Below are positions 25,281 through 34,497 of a stretch of DNA of 64,000 nucleotides, in pieces. The stretch is taken from positions 1 to 64,000 of the forward strand of contig CAJINA010000094.1 of assembly GCA_905176665.1 (NCBI GenBank), read 5' to 3'. Position numbers and translations under genes: made by a program. The stretch comes from Olavius algarvensis Delta 4 endosymbiont. Its GTDB lineage: Bacteria > Desulfobacterota > Desulfobacteria > Desulfobacterales > CAJINA01. Under the pieces are notes generated by a model. That model saw nothing but the letters and a program-made list of their open reading frames with translations. It made no database searches and was not told the origin of the DNA. The first letter of the stretch is position 1; every line of letters starts with the position of its first letter.

Positions 25281-26850
25281 GAGAGCTGCTCTGTTGCTGT
25301 GATCCTTTGCGCAGAAGGCCTAACTGGGCGGGGATCTGGTCCAGCAGGTCCGAAGCCAGGTAGCCGACCGGCCCTTCGTCAACGGCCAGAGCATCGGCTG
25401 CGGCGCCGTGCAGGTAGACACCCATGACGGCGGCTCTTTGCGGGCCGACGCCCTGGGTGATGAGTCCGGCAATGATGCCGGTCAGCACATCACCCATCCC
25501 GCCGGAGGCCATGCCGGGGTTTCCGGTAGGATTGATCTGAACGTGCCCATCCGGGGCGGCAATCACGGTGGCCGCTCCCTTCAGCACGACGATGGTACCG
25601 GTAACGGCCGCAAATTCGCGGGCGCACTTTACCCGATCGGCCTGCACCTGGGAGGTGGAAAGGCCGGCCAGGCGGGCCATTTCACCCGGATGCGGGGTAA
25701 GTACGGCCGGTGCCTGCAGCTCTTTAAAAACTTCGCGCCGGCCGGCCAGGTGATTGAGACCATCGGCATCGATCACCATGGGGATTTCACTGCGGCGCAA
25801 CAGTCGGCGGACAAGCTGGCCGGTTTCATCAGCGCCGCCCAGCCCGGGACCGATTGCCAGGCATTGTTTGCCTGGCATCAGCTGGTTGATCGCATCACCG
25901 GCGTTGGGGGTTAGGGCGCCGCCGGTATCGGGCAAGGGGGCCGTCATGACTTCCAACAGCATGGTTTCTAGGCTCGCATTGAGGCTTTGGGGCGCGCCCA
26001 GGGTCACCAGGCCGGCCCCGGTGCGCATGGCCCCTTCGCAGGCCATGACGGCCGCCCCGGTTTTCCCGGTACTGCCGGCAATCACCAAGAGATGTCCGGT
26101 CGATCCTTTGTGGGCATCCGGCGCCCGATCAGCGAGATCAGCGGCAACCTCATGAGCAGATGTCAGGTGTTGGCGCGGGGCCACGGCCTCCGCGATGTGG
26201 GGTGGGATCCCGATGTCGACCACTTCCAGGTGGCCGGTGTACAGAGCGCCCGGGTAGACGACATGTCCGATTTTGGGGTAAGCAAAAGTGGCCGTGGCGG
26301 CCGCCCGGACGCAGGTCCCGCAGATTAGTCCATTGTCTGCATTTACGCCCGACGGAATATCTATGGCCAGTACGGGGTGTTGAAAACTGTTCAAAAGGTC
26401 AATGGCCTCCCGATAATGCCCACGGACATCGGCGCTCAGGCCGGTACCGAAGACGGCATCCACCCAGACATCATGATGGGCCATGTCCGCCGCGTAATCG
26501 GCCAAACTGCGGGCGTCCGGAATTTCCACCACCGGTACGGACAACGGGGGCAATAAATCGAGGTTGGCGCGCGCATCGCCGATGACGCGCTCGGCGTCGG
26601 CCAGCAAGTAGACCACCACATCGATACCCCGCTGGGCAGCGTAACGGGCTACCACGAAGCCATCCCCGCCATTGTTTCCGCGGCCGGCCATTACAGCCAG
26701 GCAACCATTTTCGATGCCCTCAAATGATTCCAGCAAGAATCGCGCGGCCCCCCGGCCGGCGCTTTCCATCAGAACCCGGCCAGGAATTCCGAAAGAGTGA
26801 ATTGTCGCGCCATCCATTTGCTGCATTTCAGCGGCTGTGACCAGGTACAT
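25267..26850 (-). CDS. nnr: Bifunctional NAD(P)H-hydrate epimerase / dehydratase
   Basis: 527-residue repair enzyme for hydrated NAD(P)H. The N-terminal YjeF epimerase domain (1-220) has MAGRGNNGGDGFVVARYA and IDIPSGVNADNG. The C-terminal ADP-dependent dehydratase domain (235-515), a ribokinase relative, has GSTGKTGAAVMA, TPHPGEMARL and GNPGMASGGMGDVLTGIIAGL. Length is normal for the fusion. First gene of the operon with tsaE and lysC. Confidence 0.94.
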   Translation of the reverse strand: MYLVTAAEMQQMDGATIHSFGIPGRVLMESAGRGAARFLLESFEGIENGCLAVMAGRGNNGGDGFVVARYAAQRGIDVVVYLLADAERVIGDARANLDLLPPLSVPVVEIPDARSLADYAADMAHHDVWVDAVFGTGLSADVRGHYREAIDLLNSFQHPVLAIDIPSGVNADNGLICGTCVRAAATATFAYPKIGHVVYPGALYTGHLEVVDIGIPPHIAEAVAPRQHLTSAHEVAADLADRAPDAHKGSTGHLLVIAGSTGKTGAAVMACEGAMRTGAGLVTLGAPQSLNASLETMLLEVMTAPLPDTGGALTPNAGDAINQLMPGKQCLAIGPGLGGADETGQLVRRLLRRSEIPMVIDADGLNHLAGRREVFKELQAPAVLTPHPGEMARLAGLSTSQVQADRVKCAREFAAVTGTIVVLKGAATVIAAPDGHVQINPTGNPGMASGGMGDVLTGIIAGLITQGVGPQRAAVMGVYLHGAAADALAVDEGPVGYLASDLLDQIPAQLGLLRKGSQQQSSSHDDS

Positions 26851-26908
26851 GGAGTCTCCTTTGGGCTATGTGCGGGCATTGTCACGGCTCGCCCGCGTTG
26901 AATCTGTT

Positions 26909-27050
26909 AGAACGCATCTCTAAAAAGTCTTTGCGCCCAAACTCAGCGTTGGGTGCTCATATCACGCCCTCGAAATACGGGAGTATTACGCCGGGTGATA
27001 TTCGCGTCCGCCTTGATTTTGAACCAATATCTGTTTTTAAGATAGGTTCC
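26909..27050. repeat. Palindromic intergenic repeat, family B, copy 4
   Basis: The ends AGAACGCATCTCTAAAAA and CTGTTTTTAAGATAGGTTCC are imperfect inverted repeats. The inner arms are TTTGCGCCCAAACTCAGCG and CGCCTTGATTTTGAACC. The core is CGAAATACGGGAGTATTACG. It lies in the 372-base gap between the nnr start and the ybeY end, in which I see no gene. Confidence 0.78.
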
Positions 27051-27222
27051 ATTGCAGCCGTCTAATGAGCATAAATTAAGTGTGAAATTAAGGTCAAGCA
27101 CAAGATAAAATCGGCACGCAATTGAATTGTTTTAGCAGGCGCATTCCCTGTAGCTCGCTGCCGGAGCGTTCAATTCGATCAGGGTGCCGGTTGCCTGAGG
27201 AAATGGGTATGCCGACATTGTC

Positions 27223-27681
27223 TTATTGGAGGTCCCCGGACAACAGCCCCTTCACTCTCTGGGCCAGTTCTTTGGTGCGGTTTTTCATTTCATCCGCGGC
27301 CCGCGAAGACTGTTCGTGATCGAAACCGAAAAGGTGCAGAATGCCGTGGATGAGCAGCCAGGTCATGTGTGCGCCCACGCTGATGCCGGCTTTCTCCGCT
27401 TCGGCTGCGGCCGTATCGACCGAAATGACCACATCTCCCAGAAGCTCGGGCGAGACCTGGGCAAATTCGCCTTCGCGCATGGAAAAGGATAACACATTGG
27501 TAGGGCTGTCCTTGCGGCGGTACTCCCGATTGAGCTGTTGGATGCGCTGGTCGTCTACAAACAGGATGGATAATTCGCCTTCAGGGCAGTCCAAGTCGTT
27601 TAAGATGACCTGTGCCGTTTTCCGAATCTGCTCCAGATTGATCGGGTGGCTGTTCTGCTGATTGTCTATCAGTATGCCCAT
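27223..27681 (-). CDS. ybeY: Endoribonuclease YbeY
   Basis: 152-residue metal-dependent RNase for 16S rRNA 3' maturation and ribosome quality control. The zinc motif H-x3-H-x5-H is seen in LIHGILHLFGFDHE. LSILFVDDQRIQQLNREYR and TNVLSFSM are family segments. I choose the start at 27681 (MGILIDNQ); an upstream in-frame ATG at 27711 adds 10 residues. Its first 34 codons overlap the 3' end of the upstream HD-domain gene, an unusually long overlap. The phoH-pgpH-ybeY order is conserved in many bacteria. Confidence 0.92.
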   Translation of the reverse strand: MGILIDNQQNSHPINLEQIRKTAQVILNDLDCPEGELSILFVDDQRIQQLNREYRRKDSPTNVLSFSMREGEFAQVSPELLGDVVISVDTAAAEAEKAGISVGAHMTWLLIHGILHLFGFDHEQSSRAADEMKNRTKELAQRVKGLLSGDLQ

Positions 27682-29983
27682 TGTTGCTGTTCCCATTGGG
27701 TTTGCCCGCATTTTCGGGATATTCGATGCGGTGGTGGTGAATGCCGGTCAGGATGCTGATGAAGTTTTTGGCAATGGCATGCAGGTCCTTGAGCGTCAGT
27801 TCGCATTGATCGAGCTGCCCGTCCGAGAAAATATTGTTGATCAAGGTTTGTACCAGCCCCTGTATCCGTGACGGGGTCGGGTTTTCGAGGGTTCGCGAAG
27901 CCGCTTCCACCACGTCGGCCAGCATTACAAGCCCGGCTTCCCGGGTTTGCGGCCGGGGTCCGGGGTAGCGGTAGTCATCCATGTTGACGGTGTCATCCGG
28001 ATTTTGTTTGCAGGCTTTGATATAGAAGTATTTGATCAAACTGGTGCCGTGAGACTGGCGGATGACGTCAATGATCACCTTGCCGAGTTTGTTTTCGCGG
28101 GCAATCGCGACGCCGTCTTTGACATGCGCAATCAAAATGGTCTTCGACATGGACGGGGCCAGTTTGTCGTGCCGGTTTTTACCGTCGCGCTGGTTTTCGA
28201 TAAAATAGAGCGGCTTGTTGATTTTTCCGATGTCGTGATAGTAGCCGCAGACTTTGGCCAGCAGAGGGTTGGCATCGATTTCATCCGCCGCGGCTTCCAC
28301 CAGGCTGCCAACCACGATGCAGTGGTGATAAGTGCCGGGTGCTTCGATCATGAGGCGGCGCAGGATCGGTCGATCGAGATTGGCCAGTTCCAGCAGCTTA
28401 ATGTCGGTCGTATAGTCGAACGCGATCTCAACCAGCGGGGCCAGACCGGCCACCACGACGCCCGCCCCGATGCCGCCGATGAAAGCCAAAATGGCGTCCC
28501 ACATCAGTTTCATTCCCGCCAGGTCGGCACTGTAGGTGTCGATACCCACGACCAGCAGGGCATTGAGCAGACCCAGTTTCAGGCCGGCCTTGATAAAGAC
28601 CTTTCGTTCACGACAATCCTGCAGCCAGTAGCTGCCCATGATGCCGCTGATTAAAAAATAGACAAAGAGACCAAACTCGTTTTGCAAGATGGCCGCAGTT
28701 CCGGTGGCCAGTACGACTGCAAAGGCAATGGCTACCCGCAGACCCATAAACAGGCAGACCGTCATTGCACCGGCCGCCATGGGCAGGCCGTATACGATGG
28801 ATGAAACGGTCAACCCCAAAGGCGGGGTCTTGGCCAGGGCAGATATCAGGAAAATATTAACCCGCAGGAAAACGAACGCCGTGATCAGGGCCAGTGAAAT
28901 AAACAACAGGTTTTTATTGAGCTCTTTTGAGGAGTCCGCGGCAGTGGCCTGGAACTGGGTCATGAACATGGCGATTATCAGGCACAGCATGATCAGTCCG
29001 GCCCCCAGGGCACTCAAGACGGGTGTTTCTGTTTTTTCAGGCGGACGAGATTTGTTGAGTTTGAGCAGGTGTACCGCTGTTACCCGTTCCCCTTCCCGCA
29101 AGAGCATTTCACCCGCTTTGATCTGGTAGAGAATCGGCTTGATGTTGGCCGCCTGTTGCTTGCGTTCCTCCGTTTCACTGCGATTGAGAGTAATGTTGGG
29201 ATGAATCAGCTGCTGAGAGAAATCAACCACCAGGTTACGCAGCGAGTAGCTATAGCCTTTCAGCAGCGGTTGTCCGATAATGCGGACCATGGTTTGTGCT
29301 TGGTCCAGACCGTAGAAACGCTTTAACTTCAGGACGGCCTTCTCAGACTTGGTTTTAATATTTCGCAGGGTGATTCCCGTTTCCTGTTCGCGCAGCAAGA
29401 GTTCTTTGTTGCCGACCACCCCGTTATCGAGGATTTCCGTAACAATTTTGACGATCAGAACTTCCATATCCAGGGAGATCATGTCCTTTGTCAGGATTTT
29501 ATACGCCCCCTTGCTGACCGGGATGCCAAGGGTTTCTTGGAAATTCTCCTTTTCTGCGTTGATTCGATCTTGCAAAGATAAAACCGCCGCAGCCGGCTCA
29601 TCGGAAACCACCTGGCCGGGCAGCGGCGCCGTGGCGGGGACGTCCTGGTTCGACTGGTACATATTGCGCAGCAGGGCAAAGGCGCTTTTCACGCGGCTGG
29701 TTGTTTTCGGTAGGGTGTCCGGATCATGGTCATACACCGTGAGTACAGCATCGACGGCCTGTTTTTGGCGGGCAGCGGTGGCGACTTTATCTTCAATGAA
29801 AAAATCCTTGGCGGCCTTTATATCGCTCTTGACCACATCCCCGACTTTATACACGTGCCGGGTAATCACCAGGTTGGGATACAGCACGACAATAAAAAGC
29901 AGCAGCACGGCCACCAGGAGTAAGGCCGGCACCGGATTGTCCAGTCTCATGGAGTTGCTTGAATTGTCTTTTCTTTTTTCCAT
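27581..29983 (-). CDS. 7TM-HD domain phosphohydrolase, PgpH-like
   Basis: 800-residue inner-membrane protein. Order: one N-terminal membrane segment (16-40), a long extracytoplasmic 7TMR-HDED domain (45-315), seven membrane helices (320-530) and a cytoplasmic HD domain (about 560-740) with YHHCIVVGSL, then YYHDIGKINKP. Relatives in Firmicutes (PgpH) hydrolyse the second messenger c-di-AMP. The last 40 residues (rich in N, G, D, Q) overlap ybeY in another frame, and I doubt they are conserved. Lies 36 bases after phoH. Confidence 0.88.
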   Translation of the reverse strand: MEKRKDNSSNSMRLDNPVPALLLVAVLLLFIVVLYPNLVITRHVYKVGDVVKSDIKAAKDFFIEDKVATAARQKQAVDAVLTVYDHDPDTLPKTTSRVKSAFALLRNMYQSNQDVPATAPLPGQVVSDEPAAAVLSLQDRINAEKENFQETLGIPVSKGAYKILTKDMISLDMEVLIVKIVTEILDNGVVGNKELLLREQETGITLRNIKTKSEKAVLKLKRFYGLDQAQTMVRIIGQPLLKGYSYSLRNLVVDFSQQLIHPNITLNRSETEERKQQAANIKPILYQIKAGEMLLREGERVTAVHLLKLNKSRPPEKTETPVLSALGAGLIMLCLIIAMFMTQFQATAADSSKELNKNLLFISLALITAFVFLRVNIFLISALAKTPPLGLTVSSIVYGLPMAAGAMTVCLFMGLRVAIAFAVVLATGTAAILQNEFGLFVYFLISGIMGSYWLQDCRERKVFIKAGLKLGLLNALLVVGIDTYSADLAGMKLMWDAILAFIGGIGAGVVVAGLAPLVEIAFDYTTDIKLLELANLDRPILRRLMIEAPGTYHHCIVVGSLVEAAADEIDANPLLAKVCGYYHDIGKINKPLYFIENQRDGKNRHDKLAPSMSKTILIAHVKDGVAIARENKLGKVIIDVIRQSHGTSLIKYFYIKACKQNPDDTVNMDDYRYPGPRPQTREAGLVMLADVVEAASRTLENPTPSRIQGLVQTLINNIFSDGQLDQCELTLKDLHAIAKNFISILTGIHHHRIEYPENAGKPNGNSNNGHTDRQSAEQPPDQSGADSENGTGHLKRLGLP

Positions 29984-30019
29984 TATACGTTGTCAGCAGC
30001 GGCTTTCCGCCTGGGACGG

Positions 30020-31003
30020 CTACGCTTTACCCGTCAGGGCGTCATTCTTTTCGTAGGCGTCAATCACCTTTTGAACGAGCTGGTGCCGGACCACATCGGT
30101 TTTGGTAAAGAAGACGAATTTAATTCCATCAATGTTCTTGAGAATGCGTTTGGCTTCAATTAGGCCGGAAGTTTTATTTTCAGGAAGGTCGGTTTGGGTG
30201 ATATCTCCGGTGATGACCGCTCTGGAATTGAATCCGATACGGGTAAGAAACATTTTCATCTGTTCGGTGGTGGTGTTCTGGGCTTCGTCCAGGATGACGA
30301 AAGCATCATTCAGGGTACGGCCGCGCATGAACGCCAGGGGTGCTACTTCGATTATCCCCTGGTTCATCAGACGGGCTGCTTTTTCAAAGCGCATCATGTC
30401 GTGCAAGGCGTCATATAGTGGCCGGAGATACGGATCCACTTTTTCAGCCAGGTCACCCGGCAAGAAGCCGAGGGCCTCGCCCGCCTCGACGGCCGGGCGG
30501 GTGAGAATGATACGGTCGATGCTGCCTTTGGAAAGTGCGGCTACCGCCATGGCCATGGCCAGGTATGTTTTTCCGGTGCCGGCAGGGCCGATGCCGAAAA
30601 CCATGTCGTTGGAGCGGATGGCATCGATGTATTCTTTCTGGGCGACGCTCTTGGGCGTGACCGCTTTCTTTTTGGCCGTCACGAAGGCCGTATCCATGAA
30701 GATGTCTTTTAACTTGATCCGGTCATCCTGGCTCAAGGCCCGGACGGCGTGATCAATGTCGTTCAGGTAGACCGGGTAGCCGTTTTCCAGCAGACCATAC
30801 AGTTGTTCGAGTATTTTACGGGCCAGGCTCGCGGCAATCTCATCGCCCTGAACGGAGACCACATTGCCCCGGGCATGAATCCGGACACCGACCGAGTCGG
30901 CGACCCGGTGAAGATTGGCATTGTGCTCACCGAACAACTGGCGGGCCAGATCGATATCACCGAAGGTCAACTGGTTTTTATGTGCATCAGGTGTACTGCT
31001 CAT
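30020..31003 (-). CDS. phoH: PhoH-family ATPase
   Basis: 327-residue P-loop protein with an N-terminal KH-like RNA-binding region (about 15-90) and a PhoH ATPase domain containing [34 protein letters not shown] and GDITQTDLP. The family acts in RNA metabolism together with YbeY, whose gene is two positions downstream. It begins a minus-strand operon; the 210-base gap to the divergent cvpA gene should hold both promoters, but I see no strong hexamers. Confidence 0.93.
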   Translation of the reverse strand: MSSTPDAHKNQLTFGDIDLARQLFGEHNANLHRVADSVGVRIHARGNVVSVQGDEIAASLARKILEQLYGLLENGYPVYLNDIDHAVRALSQDDRIKLKDIFMDTAFVTAKKKAVTPKSVAQKEYIDAIRSNDMVFGIGPAGTGKTYLAMAMAVAALSKGSIDRIILTRPAVEAGEALGFLPGDLAEKVDPYLRPLYDALHDMMRFEKAARLMNQGIIEVAPLAFMRGRTLNDAFVILDEAQNTTTEQMKMFLTRIGFNSRAVITGDITQTDLPENKTSGLIEAKRILKNIDGIKFVFFTKTDVVRHQLVQKVIDAYEKNDALTGKA

Positions 31004-31213
31004 ATTGTGTCCTAAATCCTAATGGCTCAACGGGCACTATCTATCATAAAAAATCCGGTGAATGCAAACAAAACCGGGCTGTCCGGGCGCTGAGCGGACC
31101 ATCCGGAAAAACACCTTGACCTTTGTCGGTAGGCCTTGTTAATTGGTCTCGGTCGCCGCATCGAGATGCTGTGGAGCAGATAATCCGACGGCCGATGGCT
31201 ACTAAGGAGGACT

Positions 31214-31741
31214 ATGAACAGCTTTGATATCGTGGTTGCCGTTATCCTGGGGTTTTGCCTGATTCGCGGTATATTCAGGGGGTTGGTAAAGGAAATGGCC
31301 TCGATTATCGGTGTGCTGGCCGGCTTTTATGCGGCCTATACCTATTACCCGGAGATGGCCGGGCTGCTTTCCCGCTGGATAGACAACCCAATTTACTTGA
31401 ATATTACGAGCTTCATGGTCATTTTTTGCCTTATTTTGATTATTATCAGCATCTTGGGGGTTGTCCTCAAATATCTCATGAGTATTGCCCATCTGGGCTG
31501 GGTGGACCGGGTGAGCGGAGCCGGATTCGGGGTATTGAAAGGGGTTTTGATAACCTCGGTACTGCTGGTAACCCTAACGGCATTTCTGCCCAAGGGATCC
31601 CCCCTGGTACGTGATTCACTCCTGGCACCGCATATCAATATGCTTTCCGAGAATATGGCCAAGATCATTTCCGAAGATATGCAGCAGGCCTTTGATGAGA
31701 AAATGGGAGAACTGAAAAACATTTGGGAAAAAAGAAGCTAA
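31214..31741 (+). CDS. CvpA-family membrane protein
   Basis: 175-residue inner-membrane protein with four predicted helices (about 5-22, 28-45, 62-85, 102-122), matching the CvpA/colicin V production family. It begins with the typical NSFDIVVAVILGFCLIRGIFRG pattern of small residues. The molecular role is unclear; some members affect biofilm and envelope stress. AAGGAGG lies 6 bases before the ATG. The 3' end overlaps mazG by 19 bases. Confidence 0.85.
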   Translation: MNSFDIVVAVILGFCLIRGIFRGLVKEMASIIGVLAGFYAAYTYYPEMAGLLSRWIDNPIYLNITSFMVIFCLILIIISILGVVLKYLMSIAHLGWVDRVSGAGFGVLKGVLITSVLLVTLTAFLPKGSPLVRDSLLAPHINMLSENMAKIISEDMQQAFDEKMGELKNIWEKRS

Positions 31742-32529
31742 ATAGCGTTGCCGATCTTTTCCAGTTGATCGATACGCTCAGGGGCGAAAACGGCTGCCCC
31801 TGGGACCGCAAGCAGACCCCCGCCTCCATGGCCATCTACCTGGCTGAAGAAACCTTTGAACTCATTGAAGCAATCGAACACGGGGATACCGCTGCCGTAC
31901 GTGAAGAGCTGGGCGATGTCCTTTTCCTGCTGCTGTTTATCCTGCGGATGTACAGCGACCAGGCGCATTTCGACTTGGCACAGGTATCCCGGCAGGTGAT
32001 TACCAAAATGGTCAGGCGTCATCCCCATGTGTTCAGCGACAATCAGGCCGATACGCCCGGACAGGTCAAGCGTCAGTGGCAGGAAATCAAGCGGGCCGAA
32101 AAAGATCCCGGCCGGCGAGAATCCATCATGGACTCAGTCCCTTCCGGTTTGCCGGCCCTGCTCAGGGCTTACCGGGTTTCCGAGCGGGCCGCCCAGGCCG
32201 GCTTTGACTGGGAAACCCTATCCGGGGTTATGGAAAAATTCAGTGAAGAGTGGGCTGAATTCAATCGCGAACTGAACCGGCGCAAAACCGGAGACGGTTC
32301 CGAGGCAAATCTGGCCATGGAATTCGGTGACATGGTATTCACGCTCGCCAATGTGGCCCGTTTTGCCGGTTTCCACCCGGAGACAGCCCTGACAGGGGCC
32401 GTGAATAAATTCGTGCAGCGTTTTAAGGCGATGGAATCCCAGTTGCTTTCCGAAGGATTGGAGGTCGGCGCGCTCACACCCGCTGAACTGGATGCGTATT
32501 GGGAAGATGTGAAAAAACGGACCAAATAA
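31723..32529 (+). CDS. mazG: Nucleoside triphosphate pyrophosphohydrolase MazG
   Basis: 268-residue tandem MazG protein hydrolysing NTPs to NMP and PPi. The N-terminal repeat has ENGCPWDRKQT, EETFELIEAIE and the metal-binding EELGDVLFLLLF. The second half carries a second EEWAEF and EFGDMVFTLANVARF set. Length is normal. Translationally coupled to the cvpA-family gene and followed by the hairpin at 32575-32604. Confidence 0.94.
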   Translation: MGKKKLNSVADLFQLIDTLRGENGCPWDRKQTPASMAIYLAEETFELIEAIEHGDTAAVREELGDVLFLLLFILRMYSDQAHFDLAQVSRQVITKMVRRHPHVFSDNQADTPGQVKRQWQEIKRAEKDPGRRESIMDSVPSGLPALLRAYRVSERAAQAGFDWETLSGVMEKFSEEWAEFNRELNRRKTGDGSEANLAMEFGDMVFTLANVARFAGFHPETALTGAVNKFVQRFKAMESQLLSEGLEVGALTPAELDAYWEDVKKRTK

Positions 32530-32574
32530 CCTCTGCAGCCAACGCCTGCCAGGAGCGCCGGCACCCTACCAAAT

Positions 32575-32604
32575 AAAAAAGGACTTTCAGGCGAAAGTCC
32601 CTTT
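32575..32604 (-). terminator. Intrinsic terminator
   Basis: GGACTTTC (32581-32588), loop AGGC, GAAAGTCC (32593-32600). On the minus strand it is followed by six T residues, so it ends the flagellar regulatory gene pair. It may also serve mazG from the other side, although only three T residues follow on that strand. Confidence 0.75.
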
Positions 32605-32635
32605 AAAGCGTGATTTGGATGGAAGGGGTGGTTGA

Positions 32636-32917
32636 TCAGACCTCGTCGTAATGCACGGGCGGCATTTGGAGGATCAGATCACCATTTTCATCGTACTTTT
32701 CAATAATGATGCGCTTGTCTTCCAGGTTGTATTTGGTTTCGGTCTCATCCTGTTTTTCGGCTGTTTTGGCTTTGACGGTCTCCTCTGATTTCTCCACCGG
32801 CCGATCAGCTATAACTTTCTGCGTTTCCTGCTGCACGGTTTCCTTGTGGCTGAAAGCCTGATTTTGGTCGGCGCGGGTAACCTGTTGTACCGTGGCCTCG
32901 CTGGCTAGTTCTATCAT
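32636..32917 (-). CDS. Small acidic, possibly FlaG-like protein
   Basis: 93-residue protein. The first 60 residues are glutamine-, glutamate- and lysine-rich and probably disordered. The end, RIIIEKYDENGDLILQMPP, resembles the C-terminal pattern of FlaG-type flagellar proteins (a strand followed by a turn and I/L-x-Q-x-P-P). GGGAGG lies just upstream. It follows the FlgM-associated gene on the same strand and precedes the terminator, so it is likely part of the same sigma-28 transcript. Family assignment is tentative. Confidence 0.6.
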   Translation of the reverse strand: MIELASEATVQQVTRADQNQAFSHKETVQQETQKVIADRPVEKSEETVKAKTAEKQDETETKYNLEDKRIIIEKYDENGDLILQMPPVHYDEV

Positions 32918-33046
32918 TTAAATCCCTCCCTTCCCTGTGTGGCAAACCGTTACTTCGATCTGCCGGGCCATTCTGCCCGATGACAAGGTGATTTCTAACC
33001 TTGTATCATCATGTCCGCCGGGTGTTCTGCCCGGAGACGGACCGGA

Positions 33047-33466
33047 TCACACCATATTTTTGTCCACCGCCTCCCGGGTTAGCGCCTCCAGGCGCTTCAT
33101 CAATACGCTGGAGTCCTCTGCCGTTAGTTTATTGGTGGTCTTGTCGGAACCATCGTCAATGACATTGAACACGAATTCCACGGGATCCTGGTCTTTATAT
33201 TTTTCTTCAGTACCCATTTCGTCTTTCAGTTGCTTGACGATTTCCCGGTCCATCTCATCCTGAGGACCAAAACGGGTGATGCGGTCTACAATATTCGCTG
33301 CTACCTTATCGACAACCGCCTGGCGCTTACCGCCGACAGATATATCAATCCGGTCGACCGGTGATTTGGACCCGGCCGGCCGCTGCGCATTGGACACCCG
33401 GTTTTTTTCCAGGCGTTTGGTGTAGTCGGCCAGGACATTATGCATTTGGGAGCTGGATATATACAT
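33047..33466 (-). CDS. FlgM-like / DVU0524-type flagellar regulatory protein
   Basis: 139-residue protein. The segment PVDRIDISVGGKRQAVVDKVAANIVDRITRFG resembles the sigma-28-binding region of anti-sigma factor FlgM, and overall it recalls the Desulfovibrio DVU0524-type FlgM-associated family. FlgM holds FliA inactive until the hook is complete. A sigma-28 promoter lies immediately upstream (33489-33515), and GGAGAAGAG precedes the ATG. No other flagellar gene except the neighbouring FlaG-like one is in the window. Confidence 0.7.
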   Translation of the reverse strand: MYISSSQMHNVLADYTKRLEKNRVSNAQRPAGSKSPVDRIDISVGGKRQAVVDKVAANIVDRITRFGPQDEMDREIVKQLKDEMGTEEKYKDQDPVEFVFNVIDDGSDKTTNKLTAEDSSVLMKRLEALTREAVDKNMV

Positions 33467-33488
33467 ATTCGCTCTTCTCCTGACTGGT

Positions 33489-33515
33489 TTATCGTCGCAC
33501 GGAAAAGATACTTTA
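33489..33515 (-). promoter_or_regulatory. Sigma-28 (FliA) promoter
   Basis: On the minus strand, TAAAGTAT (33515-33508), an 11-base spacer and GACGATAA (33496-33489) match the FliA consensus TAAAGTTT-N11-GCCGATAA at 14 of 16 positions. The -10 element ends 22 bases before the ATG of the FlgM-like gene. Confidence 0.8.
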
Positions 33516-33650
33516 GAAAAAAAAGTAAAAAACCGGGGAAATAAGGGGGGCGTTGTCTATAACATCTTGTAATTAAAGGTTGATAATAATTTAGTAAATG
33601 TTTTTGAACGGTACCCGAGATACCTTAAAAGGCTTAAGCCGGGAGAGGAA

Positions 33651-33773
33651 ATGCCACTAAAAAAAGTTCGGCCGGCGGCCGGAACGGCAATTTCCGCCCA
33701 AAAGCCGGTCGGGGGCAAAAAAACTAGCCATGCAAAAAAACCGGCGCATCTGTCCAGCAAACGAGCGGTTTGA
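33651..33773 (+). CDS. Possible 40-residue basic peptide
   Basis: ATG at 33651 with GGGAGAGGAA directly upstream opens a 40-residue frame rich in lysine, alanine and proline (start MPLKKVRPAAG, end SSKRAV). The composition resembles short nucleic-acid-binding tails. It has a good ribosome binding site and lies in an otherwise empty gap, but I recognise no homologue and no clear promoter. Confidence 0.35.
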   Translation: MPLKKVRPAAGTAISAQKPVGGKKTSHAKKPAHLSSKRAV

Positions 33774-33807
33774 TGCGGATGCGCCGACTGTATCCGGCGG
33801 AACCTTG

Positions 33808-33946
33808 AAGCTATCTAAGAAACGGATTTTGGTTCAATATCAAGGCGGACGTTATATTAGAACCGGAGGAATACTATAGTATTTCGAGGATTTAAATTTT
33901 TCGCCCAACGCCGAGATTAAGTCCAAAGACTTTTTAAGATAGCTTC
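33808..33946. repeat. Palindromic intergenic repeat, family B, copy 5 (reverse orientation)
   Basis: The ends GAAGCTATCTAAGAAA and TTTTTAAGATAGCTTC are inverted. The inner arms are CGGATTTTGGTTCAATATC and CCCAACGCCGAGATTAAG. The core is GGAATACTATAGTATTTCGAG, a near-perfect palindrome. It stops two bases short of the NUDIX gene stop codon (33949-33951). Confidence 0.8.
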
Positions 33947-33948
33947 TA

Positions 33949-34491
33949 TTACCGGCGGCCACCGGCAGGCGCCATGGGCGGCAGCCCGTAGTAGGTCGCA
34001 ATGAAATGGCTGTGGCTGGTGAAGGCGATTTCGGGTAGATCCGGCTGTGAAAACCAGGCCGCCTCCGACGCATCATCACCGGGAAGCAGGGTGCCCGAAA
34101 ACTCCCTTACCAGGTAGGCGATCATCAGGACCGTGTGGTACTGGGCATTGGGGGTTGACATCACACCCAGCAAGCGGTCGATACGGCCGGTCAGGCCGGT
34201 TTCTTCCAATAGTTCTCTGAGAGCGGCGTCTTCCGGTCCTTCCCCAAGTTCCATGAACCCGCCGGGCAGGCACCAGTGACCCTTGCGAGGCGCAACGTTG
34301 CGTTTCACCAGGGCGATCCGGTTCCGGCTGTCTACCACAACCAGGCAGGAAGCCGGGACCGGGTTTTCGTAAATGGCGCGGTTGCAGGTTTCGCAAAAGG
34401 GCCGCTTTTGGCCTTCCCACGCTTTAGAAACCAGTTGTCCTCCGCAATAGGCGCAGAAAGTCTTCGGTGGGTATATGGCCGGTTTTACCAT
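33949..34491 (-). CDS. NUDIX hydrolase with N-terminal zinc ribbon
   Basis: 180-residue protein. A zinc ribbon (FCAYCGG, then PFCETCNRAI) occupies residues about 11-40, as in NudC-like and related NUDIX proteins. The NUDIX box runs from GGFMELGEGPEDAALRELLEETGL at about 75. A likely substrate is a nucleoside diphosphate derivative such as NADH or ADP-ribose. It begins 6 bases after the aldolase stop and may be co-transcribed. Confidence 0.88.
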   Translation of the reverse strand: MVKPAIYPPKTFCAYCGGQLVSKAWEGQKRPFCETCNRAIYENPVPASCLVVVDSRNRIALVKRNVAPRKGHWCLPGGFMELGEGPEDAALRELLEETGLTGRIDRLLGVMSTPNAQYHTVLMIAYLVREFSGTLLPGDDASEAAWFSQPDLPEIAFTSHSHFIATYYGLPPMAPAGGRR

Positions 34492-34497
34492 GATTGA

